Shown here piece after piece: positions 35,919-48,200 of a stretch of DNA of 64,000 nucleotides. The stretch is from Xestospongia muta (Eukaryota > Porifera > Demospongiae > Haplosclerida > Petrosiidae): assembly GCA_963693285.1 (NCBI GenBank), contig OY848923.1:4681609-4745608 (forward strand), written 5' to 3'. The position numbers were made by a program, and so were the translations under genes. The notes beneath the pieces are model-generated. The model saw only the letters and a list, made by a program, of their open reading frames with translations, did not search any database and was not told where the DNA came from. Numbering within the stretch: position 1 is the first letter of the stretch; every line of letters begins with the position of its first letter.

Positions 35919-37129
35919 GCTGTGGTCAAGTTTGATTTTTGAAATCCAAAGTCACAGCCACATGCGTGCATCCATCTACGTCCAACTGAATGTGACACTG
36001 CTGGACCTGTAGTGCTGGAAAATTTGATCCAACTGCCAGACCTCTAGCCACTGTGTAAAAGTTATCATATGAAAAAAGTTTATGCTAATAATATTTATGA
36101 AATTTTTTTGTCAGTTTTATGTTTGTAATACCAATTGCATATTTTGCATATATACCATATATACAAAAACTTCATGTATTGTTTTCTGTGACAGACTGAC
36201 CAACGGGCATTTTTCCTAGCAATTTAAAATTGATTTAAAATTTATAAAAAAGTATGTTGTGTTCCACAAAAAAACTAAAATTATAGACCTTTAAAGGGGC
36301 CAAAAATAAAACTAGTCCAACTTAAGCAAACTAGAACAACACTACTAACCATAATAATTTTTATCATATTTAATTTTATAGGGACTTTAAAAATAAAAAC
36401 CCTTATCTAGCACAGAAAATTTGTATTGAATACAGTCATTGTTTTATTGATGTAAATGAAATGGTTTATACTACATTTACAATGGTAAATATTCCATTCT
36501 TTTGGTACAATGTAGTTTTTACATTATGTATATTTGATGGATTTATTACAATTGTTGTATTAACGTTGTAAATTTTCCATTACAATAACAATGTGTAAAT
36601 TTGTATGTAAATCTATTAATGTAAAAAATGTAATATTGTAATTAAAGAAAAAGCATTTGTAAATAACAAACATGCCTTTATAAAATATTCCAACAGTTTA
36701 AACTTAGTTTAGAATGTGTGGTCAATGAGTGGAGCAACTATCAAGTTCTTCCTGAGCTCCTAAAACAGTATAGTTCACGTAAAAACTCATACGTAGTGAA
36801 GCATAACTCCCTGAGAACCCTCCAATTGTTGAACACATAAACAATAAATCTGGCACATCATTCAGATCAATCTGTTTCTGTTGTCTTGATAGATCTTCTA
36901 TACTTTAGGACACACTGATGCAGTAGCAAAGGTCTATTGTTAGCATTCGTGATTCATGATGTCTCCATATCTGAAAGTTTTTGTTTGCTCCATGAGTGGA
37001 TTTGATGATTGCTAGAAAAACTAAACGAAATTATTACTAATGAAGTATTGTTTCGATAAGGTCAAATTTGTTTTGTATCCATTTATACAAAACAAATTAT
37101 ATTATATACATTACATATACATTATAGTA
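35919..37129. other. Intergenic, no gene found
   Basis: AT-rich DNA without exons. It probably includes the 3' flank of the MULE relic; no terminal inverted repeat was recognised. Confidence 0.6.
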
Positions 37130-37500
37130 CTCATATGTACAGTATAGACTTACTCACTGAATAGATGCAGCAATTTCAAAAGTGATTCGTTAAGTAATGT
37201 GACATGCATGAGATTTACCACATACTAGGTTTTAACTGTAATTGTGAAAATTTGTTACACATACATATAGTATAGACTTACTCGCTATATAGGTGTGGTG
37301 ATTTCAAAGTGATTAATCAGGAAAGTTTAAGAGAGAGAAATAAGAAAATTTAAAAAAATGATCATTATTAATAAACAACATAAAGATTAACACAAAACAT
37401 TAGCATTAAAACAACAATTTTAATAATTAAAAAGTATAGACTTATTTCCTAAAATATGCTTCAAATTGATTTATTGTTTATCACAGGAACATTTAAAAAA
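37130..37500. repeat. Diverged tandem units of about 130 bp, interrupted by the LTR element
   Basis: The phrase AGTATAGACTTACTCRCT followed by TRATAG.TG..G.RATTTCAAAG occurs at about 37141 and 37271, a shortened start (AGTATAGACTTATT) at 37432, and again at 42690-42735 (AGTACAGATTTACCCGCT) after the LTR element. AAATGATCATTATTAATAAA at 37358 also recurs at 42592. The retrotransposon thus inserted into a pre-existing repeat array. Confidence 0.65.
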
Positions 37501-37517
37501 ATAAATTAGACAGTCAG

Positions 37518-37753
37518 TCTGACTGATAATATACGTTGAGCTAGTGGATCACTTAATCAAGAACGAAGCGGACCAATCATAAGACAGGAAAGGAAATTCC
37601 AAAGCGGTCCAGTGATCCTGAGTGATCCTGGCCAGGACTATATAAAGAACTAATACTTATAGAAGATATATAGCAGGAGAGTTGTTGTTGGTTCGTGTAA
37701 CTGTATTATTATTATTATTAAAAGTTTAAAACTATTTTAGTCACTCTGTAACA
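37518..37753 (+). repeat. 5' LTR of the gypsy element
   Basis: 236 bp, matching the 3' LTR at 42339-42583. Contains a TATA box (CTATATAAAGA at 37639-37649) and ends CTGTAACA. The first bases are TCTGAC instead of TGTGAC, a terminal mutation. Flank GTCAG (37513-37517) pairs with GTTAG (42584-42588) as a likely 5-bp target duplication with one change. Confidence 0.93.
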
Positions 37754-37758
37754 TTATT

Positions 37759-37776
37759 TGGTGGCAGCGGTGGGAT
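37759..37776 (+). promoter_or_regulatory. Primer-binding site, tRNA-Leu type
   Basis: TGGTGGCAGCGGTGGGAT, 5 bases after the LTR. Its complement ends CCCACCGCTGCCACCA, the 3' end of eukaryotic tRNA-Leu. Confidence 0.8.
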
Positions 37777-37829
37777 TCAACGAGAAACAGTAGACATTCG
37801 AGGACCCTACCAACTAAACAGGAAGCAAA

Positions 37830-38925
37830 ATGTCACGATTACCAGATTTGCGGAAGTACCATAAAGAGCTCTGGACGGAGGTAAATAGAAGATGCAACCA
37901 TAAGCCCACTAGGCTAACGGATAGTTCTGAAAAAACAAGTATACAGAGTGAAGACGAAGCTGATATGGAGAAACTTGCAGCAGTGATGACACAGCTAGCC
38001 AGTAGTCAACAACAGTTCCAACAACAATTGGTCAATAGTCAACAACAATTCCAGCAATTACAACAAGAAACGCAACACCAGAATCAAGTACAACAACAGG
38101 AGTTACAACAGCAAATAATGGATCAGCAACAAAAACAACAGAAAGAGTTTCAGAAAATCTTGAAGGAGATGGGCAAGCAACCTACAGCTAGGAATGAAAG
38201 AGTAAACGTTGCCGAGTATAAGGAAGGAGAAGATATTGCTTCTTTCCTGGAAGCCTTCAAAGGGACGATGACACTAAATGAAGTGAGAAGAAGAAGAGTG
38301 GTTGAAGTATTTAGTCCTGAGTCTGACTGGCAAAGCAAGGGAAGTAGGCCGGTACATGGAATTTGATAAATGCATGTACCGAGACTTGAAAGAGAGACTC
38401 ATGAAGCACTTTGAAGTCACTACCGAGGCACAAAGGCGGAAATTCAGAGAGAAGAAGTGGACGACTGAGTCAACCCCCAAGGCGTATGTACGGGAAGCAG
38501 AACAGCTGATCCGAAGATGGCTAACTGAAGATATGTCTCCAGATGAGATACGTCAACAGCTTGTGATTGAACAATTGCAGAGTAGAATGCTGAAGGAGAT
38601 GCAGACCTGGGTGGGAGAACAGCAGCCAGTCAAAACTGACCAGATGGTGGAGTTAATACAGCTGTACCTCACTTACCACCCACATGAATGAAAAGCGAGT
38701 GAAGGACGACTGTATCGAAAACCAGAGGTAAAAGCCGAGTATAAGAAACCTTCTCAGAGGAATGGAATTACTCCACCCAAAACTGCAATCAAGAGGGAGA
38801 TCACTCCAAAATGGGAAATTACTTGCTACAAGTGTGGCAAGAAGGGGCACTATACCTGAGAATGTAAACAAGACGCTTTCGTTTGTGAGGAACGAGGCGA
38901 GAATCACATTCAGCTGGGGTGAGTG
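37830..38925 (+). pseudogene. gag region of the gypsy element (frameshift and stops)
   Basis: Starts ATGTCACGATTACCAG at 37830. It has a Gln-rich coiled segment (about 38010-38150), then a capsid-like region that shifts frame near 38310 (VLSLTGKAREVGRYMEFDKC; FREKKWTTESTPKAYVREAE; QLVIEQLQ). A zinc knuckle CYKCGKKGHYT-EC follows at about 38827-38868, with TGA replacing the Arg before EC. In-frame TGA codons lie at 38689-38691, 38857-38859 and 38920-38922. Gag forms the intracellular particle that packages the element RNA. Decayed. Confidence 0.85.
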
Positions 38926-41900
38926 GATGGTGGACCAAAAGTCAAGATGATAGTTGATACTGGGTGTTCTAGGACTACTGTTCGGAAGGATTTGGTGAGT
39001 CCAAGTAAAGTACAAGGGAACACCAGGAATTCACAGATTGCAAATGGCGAGTGGATCAACTGCAAGCTGGCCAAAGTGGAGCTGGAGAAAAAAGGAGAAA
39101 ATTACTCTACAGAGGTGGCCGTAGCGGAACGTCTAGCAGTACCTGTTCTCCTGGGCAGAGATCTACCGATTGCCCAACATCTGTTCAATGAGGATCTCAG
39201 GGAGATACTTCAGAAAAGACAGGCGCAACAGTTTGTGGTGACTACGAGAGCACGGGCTCGAAGAGAGAGAGCCGAGGAGGAGCAGAGGCTTCAAGAGGAA
39301 GCACTGGCTCAAGGCCAATCAAGGACAATCACAGAGGAGCAAAGACCTCAGAAGGAGGCAGACATGCAGGACGTTGAAGCTGTTGAGCACTGGGAGCGAG
39401 AGGTAACTGTGGCTCAAGACAAGCAGCTGAATAACCATGATGATCAGGAAGATCAGTCAGAAAGTCAGAGACAAGAACCAACGCTAGGAGAGGAGTTTGA
39501 CTTCTCAGAGGACCTGTTCAGGAGGAGCAGGCCGGCCAGACAGGACCTGTTGAGGGGACAGAGGAGAAAGGCCAACAAATCCCGAATGATGTCTGACAAA
39601 GAGGACACGAGTACGCTGAGCAGGGCTCAGCAGGAAGATCCAGAAGTCCAACGTTGGAGGAGTGAGGAGGACCCTTCCAGAGTCAAAGAAAAGCAGGGAG
39701 TGTTGCTTCGTGTATGGAGATCCAGGAATGAAGGAACCGAGTATGAGCAGATCGTGTTACTAGAAGAATACAGGAAACAGGTGTTGAGGATGGCACATGC
39801 TTTACCATTAGCAGGACATTTGGGAAAACAGAAGACAGCCCAACGTATCCTGAGACAATTTTATTGGCCTAGTGTTTTCAAAGACGTTGAGAAGTATTGC
39901 CGACAATGCCCTGAGTGTCAGGTGGTTGGGAGAAGGGTGACAGGCAGAGCACCGTTAATACCACTTCCAATAGTAGGGGAACTGTTCGAGAAAGTGGCCA
40001 TGGACATAGTGGGGCCATTACCCAAAACAGCGCGAGGACACAGGTACATATTGGTCATTTGTGATTACGCCACCAGGTACCCTGAAGTGATGCCACTGAA
40101 AAGGTTCACAGCGCCAGCTGTAGCTGAACAATTGATGGAACTGTTCTCTAGGCACGGGGTACCAAAGGAGATACTCACCGATCAAGGGACCAATTTTACG
40201 TCTCAGCTGCTGCAGGAGCTGTATAAAATGCTGGGCGTAAAACCTGTCTGGACAACACCATATCACCCTCAAATGGACGGACTGGTGGAAAGATTCAACC
40301 AGACCCTCAAACAGATGCTTAGAAAGATGATTGACGAGGAAGGATGGGACTGGGACAAGCTTGTTCCTTACATCCTATTCGCTTACAGAGAAGTGCCTCA
40401 ATCATCCACGGGATTCAGTCCTTTCGAGATGGTTTACGGAAGAGATGTTAGAGGACCCTTGGACATCTTAAAAGAAGGATGGATCGGAGGAAAACCAGGA
40501 GGAGACGACATAATTACATATGTTACCCAGATCCATGAACGCCTGGAAGCAGCAAAGGAGACCGTATTGGATAATCTGTGACAAGCCCAACAGAAACAGA
40601 AGACCTGGTATGATAAGAGAGCCAGAGAGACCCAGTTTGAGGTAGGAGATAAAGTGTTAGTATTGCTACCCACTCATACAGAGAAACTGTCAGCCAAATG
40701 GAGAGGACCCTACAATGTAATTCGGAAAGTAGGGAAGGTTAATTACGAACTGGAAATGACGGATGGAAGGAAAGGACGAAAGCTCTTTCACGTGAACATG
40801 CTGAAAAAGTGGAACGAACCAGAGGAGATATTCGTGAATCAGATATCTGACGAACAGGAGGAGGTTCCCTGCTACCAGAAAGAACAACAGAATATACAGG
40901 ATGCTGTGTACGGGGAGCAATTAACAAAGAAGCAAAAAGAGAAAGTAGAACAATTAATCAAAAAGTTCCCACAGGTTATACAAGCAAGAAATAGTGTCAC
41001 AAGTCAGGTGAGACACCGAATGAACACAACCGATCAACAGCCCATAAGACAGAGATCCTATCAGATACCTCCGGCTATCAAAAGAGACATAATCAAGGAA
41101 CTACAAGAAATGAAAGACGATGGAATCATAGAGGAGTCAACCAGTGAATGGGCGTCACCACTAGTGATAGTAAAGAAAAAGGACGGAAGTAACCGAATCT
41201 GCATTGACTACCGAAGGTTGAATGCCAAAACTAAGTTTGATGCATATCCGATGCCAAGGATCGATGATCTACTGGATAACATCGGACAATCAAAGTATCT
41301 CACCACTCTAGACCTGATGAAAGGTTATTGGCAAGTTCAGATGGATGAAAGAGACAAAGAAAATACAGCATTTGAGCCCGTTGGGACTGCTACAATTTAC
41401 AACAATGCCGTTTGGACTAAGTGGAGCTCCAGCAACATTCCAGAGACTGATGGACCAAGTTCTCAGAGGAACAAAGGAATATGCAGGAGTCTACCTAGAT
41501 GACATAATTGTCTATGGAACAGACTGGGAAGAGCACCTAAAGAATCTGGAAGGAGTATTCGAAAGACTAAGTGGAGCAGGACTCACAATCAAACTCAAGA
41601 AGTGTACTTTTGGAGCGCAAGAATGTACATACCTAGGACAGAAGATTGGAAATGGAGGAGTACTACCGGAAGATGCTAAAGTACAAGCAATTAGAAAGAT
41701 AGCCGAACCAAGGACCAAGAAAGAAGTGAGGAGTTTTCTAGGAATGGTAGGATACTACTGGAGGTTCATTCCTCACTTGGCTACAAAAGCAGAGCCACTA
41801 ACCGCCTTAACAAAGAAAGGACAACTGGACCAAGTGACTTGGACCAGTCGGGAAGCAGAAGCCTTTGAACTCCTAAAAAAGAACCTCATTGACACAGTGA

Positions 41901-42337
41901 TGTTGAAGAACCCGAATTTCAGTAAACCATTTCAACTACAAACCGATGCTTCAGACGTGGGAGTAGGAGCATATGAAGTCAAGGAGGAGATCAAGATCAG
42001 CCTATTGCATACTTCAGTAGAAAGATATTGGACCGCGAAAGGAACTACTCAACAATAGAAAAGGAATGCTTAGCCATAGTATTGGGAATTAAGGCCTTTG
42101 CTACATACCTCGTCGGAAAACCCTTTATACTACAAACAGACCACTGTGCACTCACTTGGTTACGGACCTTCCAAGACAAAAACATGAGACTGACCAGGTG
42201 GAGTTTGGCACTACAGCCGTATACATTTGAAATCCAACACCAAAAGGGACGAGACAATGCCAATGCAGATGCCTTATCAAGACTTCCCGGAAAAGACAAA
42301 ACAGACCAGTGCTTCGCACTAGCGAAGGAGGGGGATA
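38926..42337 (+). pseudogene. pol of the gypsy element, order PR-IN-RT-RNaseH
   Basis: Protease: MIVDTGCSRTTV (38947). Integrase: H-H-C-C zinc region (HALPLAGHLGKQ; CRQCPECQ), DDE core with Asp in VAMDIVGPLP, Asp in ILTDQGTNFTS and Glu in GLVERFNQTLK, and a C-terminal domain (DKRARETQFEVGDKVLVLLP). TGA at 40579-40581 interrupts that region. Reverse transcriptase follows: IDYRRLNAKTKFDAYPMP, MPFGLSGAPATFQRLMD and YLDDIIVYG, with a frameshift near 41385. RNase H: LQTDASDVG, a frameshift near 41975, then NYSTIEKECLAIVLGIKAF and NANADALSR. Sequence type is Ty3/gypsy, but integrase lies upstream of RT, an order typical of Ty1/copia and of Gmr1-like gypsy elements. Not functional in this copy. Confidence 0.92.
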
Positions 42338-42338
42338 A
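42321..42338 (+). other. Polypurine tract next to the 3' LTR
   Basis: GCGAAGGAGGGGGATAA immediately precedes the 3' LTR; such a tract primes plus-strand synthesis in LTR elements. Confidence 0.7.
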
Positions 42339-42583
42339 TGTGACGGATAATATACGTCGAGCTAGTGGATCAGGTTGAGCTAGCGGATCACTTAATCAAG
42401 AACAAAGTGGACCAATCATAAGACAGGAAAGGAAATTCCAAAGGGGTCCAGTGATCCCGAGTGATCCTGGCCAGTACTATATAAAGAACTAATACTTATA
42501 GAAGATATATAGTAGGAGAGTTGTTGTTGGTTCGTATAACTGTATTATTAAAAGTTTAAAACTATTTTAGTCACTCTGTAACA
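42339..42583 (+). repeat. 3' LTR of the gypsy element
   Basis: 245 bp, TGTGAC...CTGTAACA. It differs from the 5' LTR by an 18-base tandem duplication (GAGCTAGTGGATCA / GAGCTAGCGGATCA), loss of several ATT triplets and scattered substitutions. The LTR difference shows an old insertion. Confidence 0.93.
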
Positions 42584-42739
42584 GTTAGTAAAATGACCAT
42601 CATTAATAAAGTACTGTTATTACATCAAATGCATTACATAAGCATTATTACATCAATTTCAATGATTTAGCTAGTTACAAATATACATAGTACAGATTTA
42701 CCCGCTAAATAAGTGTGTCAATATCAAAGTTACACATCG

Positions 42740-44800
42740 TTAACAAGTGTCCCCCTCTACTGTTCACAAGGGTTCCCCCTTGGCCTATTGCAAAGGTCCG
42801 CCTTTGGTTGTTCACAAGTCTCACCCGTTGGCCAATTCCAAGGGTCCCCCCTTGGTCATTCACAAGGGTCCCCCTTGGTCGTTCACAAAGGTCCCCCCTT
42901 GGCTGTTCACAAGGGTCCTCTCTTGGCCTATTGCCAATTCCAAGGGTCACCCCTTGGTTGTTCACAAAGGTCCCCCCTTGGCTGTTCACAAGGGTCCTCT
43001 CTTGGTTGTTCACAAGGGTCACCCCTTGGCCAATTCTAAGGGTTCCCCTTTTGCTCTTCACAAGGGTCCCCCTTTGGTCGTTCAAAAGGGTCACCCCTTG
43101 GCGAATTCAAAGGGTCCCCCTCTTGGACATTGACAAGGGTCCCCCCTTGGTTGTTCACAAGGGTCCCCCCTTGGTCGTTCACAAGGGTCACCCCTTGGCC
43201 TATTGCAAAGGTCTCCCCTTGGTTGTTCACAAGGGTCCCTCCTTGGACATTCACAAGTGTCACCCCTTGGCCAATTCCAGGGGTCCCCCTTGGACATTCA
43301 CAAGGGTCCCCCCTTGGTCGTTCACAAGGGTCCCCTTTGGTTGTTCACAAGGATCCCCCTTTGGTCGTTCAAAAGGGTCACCCCTTGGCCAATTCGAAGG
43401 GTCCCCCTCTTGGACATTCACAAGGGTCCCCCTTTTGCTCTTCACAAAGGTCCTCCCCTTGGTCGTTCACAAGGGTGCCCCCTTGGTTGTTCAAAAGAGT
43501 CACCCCTTGGCGAATTCAATGGTCCCCCTTTTGCTCTTCACAAGGGTCCCCCCTTGGTCGTTCACAAGGGTCCCCCTTGGTTGTTCACAAAGGTCCCCCC
43601 TTGGTCGTTCACAAAGGTCCCCCCTTGGCTGTTCACAAGGGTCCTCCCTTGGCCTATTGCCAATTCCAAGGGTCTCCTCTTGGTCGTTCAAAAGGGTCCC
43701 CCTTGGTCATTCACAAGGGTCCCCCTCCTTGGTCGTTCACAAGGGTCCCCCCTTGGTTGTTCACAAAGGTCCCCCTTTGGTTGTTCACAAGGGTCCCCCT
43801 TGGCCTATTGCAAAGGTCCCCCTTTGGTTGTTCACAAGGGTCCCTCCTTGGACATTCACAAGTGTCACCCCTTGGCCAATTTCAGGGGTCCCCCCTTGGC
43901 CAATTCCAAGGGTCCCCCCTTGGTCATTCACAAGGGTCCCCCTTGGTTGTTCACAAAGGTCCCCCCTTGGTCGTTCACAAAGGTCCCCCCTTGGCTGTTC
44001 ACAAGGGTCCTCCCTTGGCCTATTGCCAATTCCAAGGGTCTCCTCTTGGTCGTTCAAAAGGGTCCCCCTTGGTCATTCACAAGGGTCCCCCTCCTTGGTC
44101 GTTCACAAGGGTCCCCCCTTGGTTGTTCACAAAGGTCCCCCTTTGGTTGTTCACAAGGGTCCCCCTTGGCCTATTGCAAAGGTCCCCCCTTGGTTGTTCA
44201 CAAGGGTCCCTCCTTACAAGTGTCACCCCTTGGCCAATTTCAGGGGTCCCCCCTTGGACATTCACAAGGGTCCCCCTTGGTTGTTCACAAGGATCCCCCC
44301 TTGGTCATTCAAAAGGGTCACCCCTTGGCCAATTCGAATGGTCCCCCTTTTGCTCTTCACAAGGGTCCCCCCTTGGTCATTCACAAGGGTCCCCCCTTGG
44401 CCTATTGCAAAGGTCTCCCCTTGGTTGTTCACAAGGGTCCTGCCTTGGATGTTCACAAGTGTCACCCCATGGCCAATTCCAGGGGTCCTCCCTTGGTCAT
44501 TCACAAGGGTCCCCCTTTAACTCTTCACAAGGTTCCCCCTTGGTTGTTCATAAGGGTCCCTCCTTGGCCAATCACAAGGGCCCCACCCATGGCCAAATGC
44601 AAGGGTCCCCCCTTGGTTGTTCACAAGGGTCCTTCCTTGGCTGTTCACAAGGGTCACCCCTTGGTCAATTCGAAGGGTCCCCCCCTTGGACATTTAAAAG
44701 GGTCCCCCCTTAGTCGTTCAAAAGGGTCACCCCTTGGTCGTCCACAAAGGTCCTCCTTTGGCTGTTCACAAGGGTCCCTCCTTGCCCCAATGCAATGGTC
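42740..44800. repeat. Minisatellite array A, 23-24 bp units with higher-order blocks
   Basis: About 85-90 units of the type TTCACAAGGGTCCCCCCTTG plus a variable linker (GTCG, GTTG, GACA, GCCAA). Units vary in C-run length (5 or 6). A block of about 400 bp at 43540-43870 recurs almost exactly at 43915-44215, so higher-order amplification occurred. All three plus-strand frames stay open for 1.6 kb or more because the unit lacks stop triplets. I treat these as non-coding. Confidence 0.95.
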
Positions 44801-45284
44801 CCCCTTATTATGTGTAGCGTACATCTACTCCATTATTATGTGTAGCCTATTATTACGTCTAGCCTATTATTACATGTAGTTATCTTCTACTCTATTATTA
44901 CGTGTAGCTTATTATTTTGTGTAGCCTATTATTACATGTAGCCTACATCTACTCTATTATTACGTGTAGCTTATTATTATGTGTAGCTTATTATTACGTG
45001 TAGCCTATTATTATGTGTAGCCTACATCTACTCCATTATTACGTGTAGCCTATTATTACGTGTAGTTTTCTTCTACTTTATTATTATGTGTAGCTTATTA
45101 TTATGTGTAGCCTATTATTACGTGTAGCCTATTATTACATGTAGCCTACATCTACTCTATTATTACGTGTAGCCTATTATGACATCTAGCCTATTATTAC
45201 GTGTAGCTTATTATTATGTGTAGCCTATTATTATGTGTAGCCTACATCTACTCTATTATTACATGTAGCCTATTATTATGTGTA
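44801..45284. repeat. Tandem array C (17-bp unit ATTATTACGTGTAGCCT), left part
   Basis: Irregular repeats of ATTATTAYGTGTAGCCT with interspersed ACATCTACTCT spacers. It is continued after the retrotransposon at 48416-48530. Confidence 0.95.
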
Positions 45285-48200
45285 AAGGCAGGCAGGTCGT
45301 GTTCAAGTTGCCTCCCAAGTCGACTTGGTTCATGCCCGAATACTCATCACTTGCTGTCACGTTTGTCTGTGTCTGCTCCTACTTCTCCATCACTTTCCTC
45401 TACCACGTTGCCTACCACTGCCATCTCATCCCCATCTAATTCTCTCCTTGCCCCAGACACTTATCATAGTGATTGTACACTCTCTATTCCTGATCTTCCT
45501 CCTTTTGAGCCTTTAGATGACCCCTCATTCACCTGGGGGTCTTTTGATGGTGAGTCATGTGTGTTGTCCATTAATGAATGTTACTCTACTGCTGTACAGT
45601 GGAAAACTAATTTATTTATTTTTCCCTCGGGTAACATGGGGGAGGCTTTTATTCAGGAGTTATCTCGACTCTTCAGAACCTATGGCTCTTCCTCTGCTCT
45701 GGAGTCAGTTGCTGCCCTGCTAATGCCTATGCTACCTTCTACAGCGTCCTTCTAAGAATGCCAACCATAAATCACTCATCTCTCATCTGGATAGAAGACT
45801 GACTCTGTGGAAGGATGGTGTATTCTTTGACTTACTTCATGAGGGTGAGTCTCTTCGGGCATGCATCCCTAATTCTCGATCTCATGCCAGTGGTATTGAT
45901 TCTGATCTACATTGTCTTTTTAGCCAACATATGACAAATCACAATGTTAAATCTACCCTTCGACTTTTGGCGAACGGTGCGAAGGGGAGGATTCTCTCTC
46001 TTGATCAACAATCTAATCCTAAGTCATCCTCTACTTCTACTGTACGTGACATTCTTATTAATAAACACCCTCCTCCCAGTCCCATCTTTCCTGATTCCAT
46101 TCTTCTTAAAGGGACTCCTTCGCCTTCTCATGATCCTCATCCCGTTATTTTTGATGCAATTGATTGTCAGCTAATTCATTGTATGGCTTTCAGGGTACAG
46201 GGTGCTGGGGGTCCTTCTGGAGTCGATGCTATAAGTTGGAGGCATTTCTGTTAGTCCTTCAAGTCTTCTCCTGATCTTTGCAATGCATTGGCTGTTGTTG
46301 CTTGCCGTTTATGTACTACCTATGTTGATCCTGCTGGTTTAGCTGCCTTTGTAGCTTGTAGGCTTATTGCACTTGACAAGGACCCTGGGGTGAGACCAAT
46401 CGGGATTGGGGAGACCTGTCTTAGAATCATATCTAAAGCTATTTTAGCTATTGTTGGTCAGGACATCATGGATGTGGCTGGTCCACTTCAACTCTGTGCT
46501 GGCCATGATAGTGGATGTGAGGTTGCGGTTCATAGTATTTGTCAATTCTTCTCTGACTATGAAACTTAAGCCATCCTTTTAGTTGATGCTGAAAATGCAT
46601 TTAACTCCCTTAATAGGGATGTTGCTTTATGTAACATCCTACAACTTTGTCCATCTCTGGGTTGAGTGCTCGTGAACACTTATTGATGGTGATACCATTG
46701 CTTCTCAGGAAGAAACCACTCAGGGCAATCCTTTAGGAATGGCCAAGTATTCCCTTGGTGTCATACCTCTTATTATGCGTATGTCTGAGATTCAGTCTAC
46801 AAGACAAGTTTGGTATGCCGATGATTCCACCGCTTGTGGTACCATTGACAGATTGCTTATAATATGGTGGCATAAACTCGTTGATGTTGGTCCTACCTTC
46901 GGCTATTTTCCGAATCCATCTAAGTCATGGCTATTGGTGAAGGAGGACTTTATGAACAAGCCAAATGAACTGTTTCACGACACTGGAGCATTCATTATGT
47001 CTGAGGGTAGGCCAGTTTTAGGTTCACAAGTTGGTACTCCTGTTTTATATCCAATTGGGTCAAGGAGAAGATAGACCTTTGGGTTAATGAGTTGTTGACC
47101 CTGACTGAGTTTTCCAAGATGGTTCCTCAAGCTGTATACTCTTCCCTCATTCATGGGTGGATGAGTCACTGGACTTACCTTTCAAGGACCTGTCCCGATA
47201 TTGATCCTTCGCTTCACCCTCTTGAGGACACTCTTCGCTCTAAGTTACTGCCCTCCTTGACTACTCAGGCTGCCCCAAATGACACTTCTAGGGATCTCTT
47301 CATATTGCCGTGTCGTCATGGTGGTTTAGGTCTTCCTAATCCTGTGCTGCTGTCCACTCGTCAGTACCAGAATTCGCTATCAGTATGTGGGCCCATGGTA
47401 GAGCTGGTTGTCTCTCAATGTACTCAGATTCCTTATGATACCCTCGATTCTCAGGTGCATATCAGAGCTTCTATTCATAGTCTGAATTGTCAGTTTTCTA
47501 AAGAGCAATCACATTCTATTAGGTCTTGCCTCTCTCACCTCAACTACAGCAACTGTTTGACATTGCCAACGAAAAGGGTGTCTCTTCTTGGCTGACTGCT
47601 CTCCCTATAAGTGATCACAGCTTTAATCTCCAAAAAAGAGCTTTTTGGGATGCCTTGTGCTTATGGTATGGCTGGCAACCTTTATCACTGCCTATTACAT
47701 GTACTTGTGGTACTCCTTTTTCGATTGAGCACTGTCTTAACTGTCATCAGGGTGGTTTTACTATCATTCGTCACAATGGTATTCGTAATTTGACTGCAAG
47801 ATTGTTAGGTGAGGTATGCCATCAATTCACGATAGAACCAGTGTTACAGCTGCTTTCAGGAGAGTCACTATGCCCTAGTTCTGCTATTACCACTGACAAT
47901 GCTGGTTGGACATCAGGGTAGAGAGATTGTGGGATTGCTCTTGGCAAAGTGCATTTTTTGATGTAAGGATTTTTAATCCTACTGCACAATCTCGCCGTAA
48001 CCAGTCTCTTGCTGCCTGCTATCGTCATCAGGAGTTGGAAAAAAGAGGCCATTATGAGGACTGTGTCATTCAAATCGAGCAAGGTTATTTTACTTCCTTA
48101 GTTTTTTCTACAAGAGACTCGCTTCTCGTCTAGCAACCAAGAGGAATGTTCTTTATAGTTCAGTATTGTCTTGGATTTGATGTAAGATCTCTTTTGCTTT

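Noticed and set aside
42705..44504. Minus-strand frames in array A (DQGGTLV, PRGDPCE repeats) as proteins
   Set aside because: Pure minisatellite composition; no start context, no domain, open on both strands.
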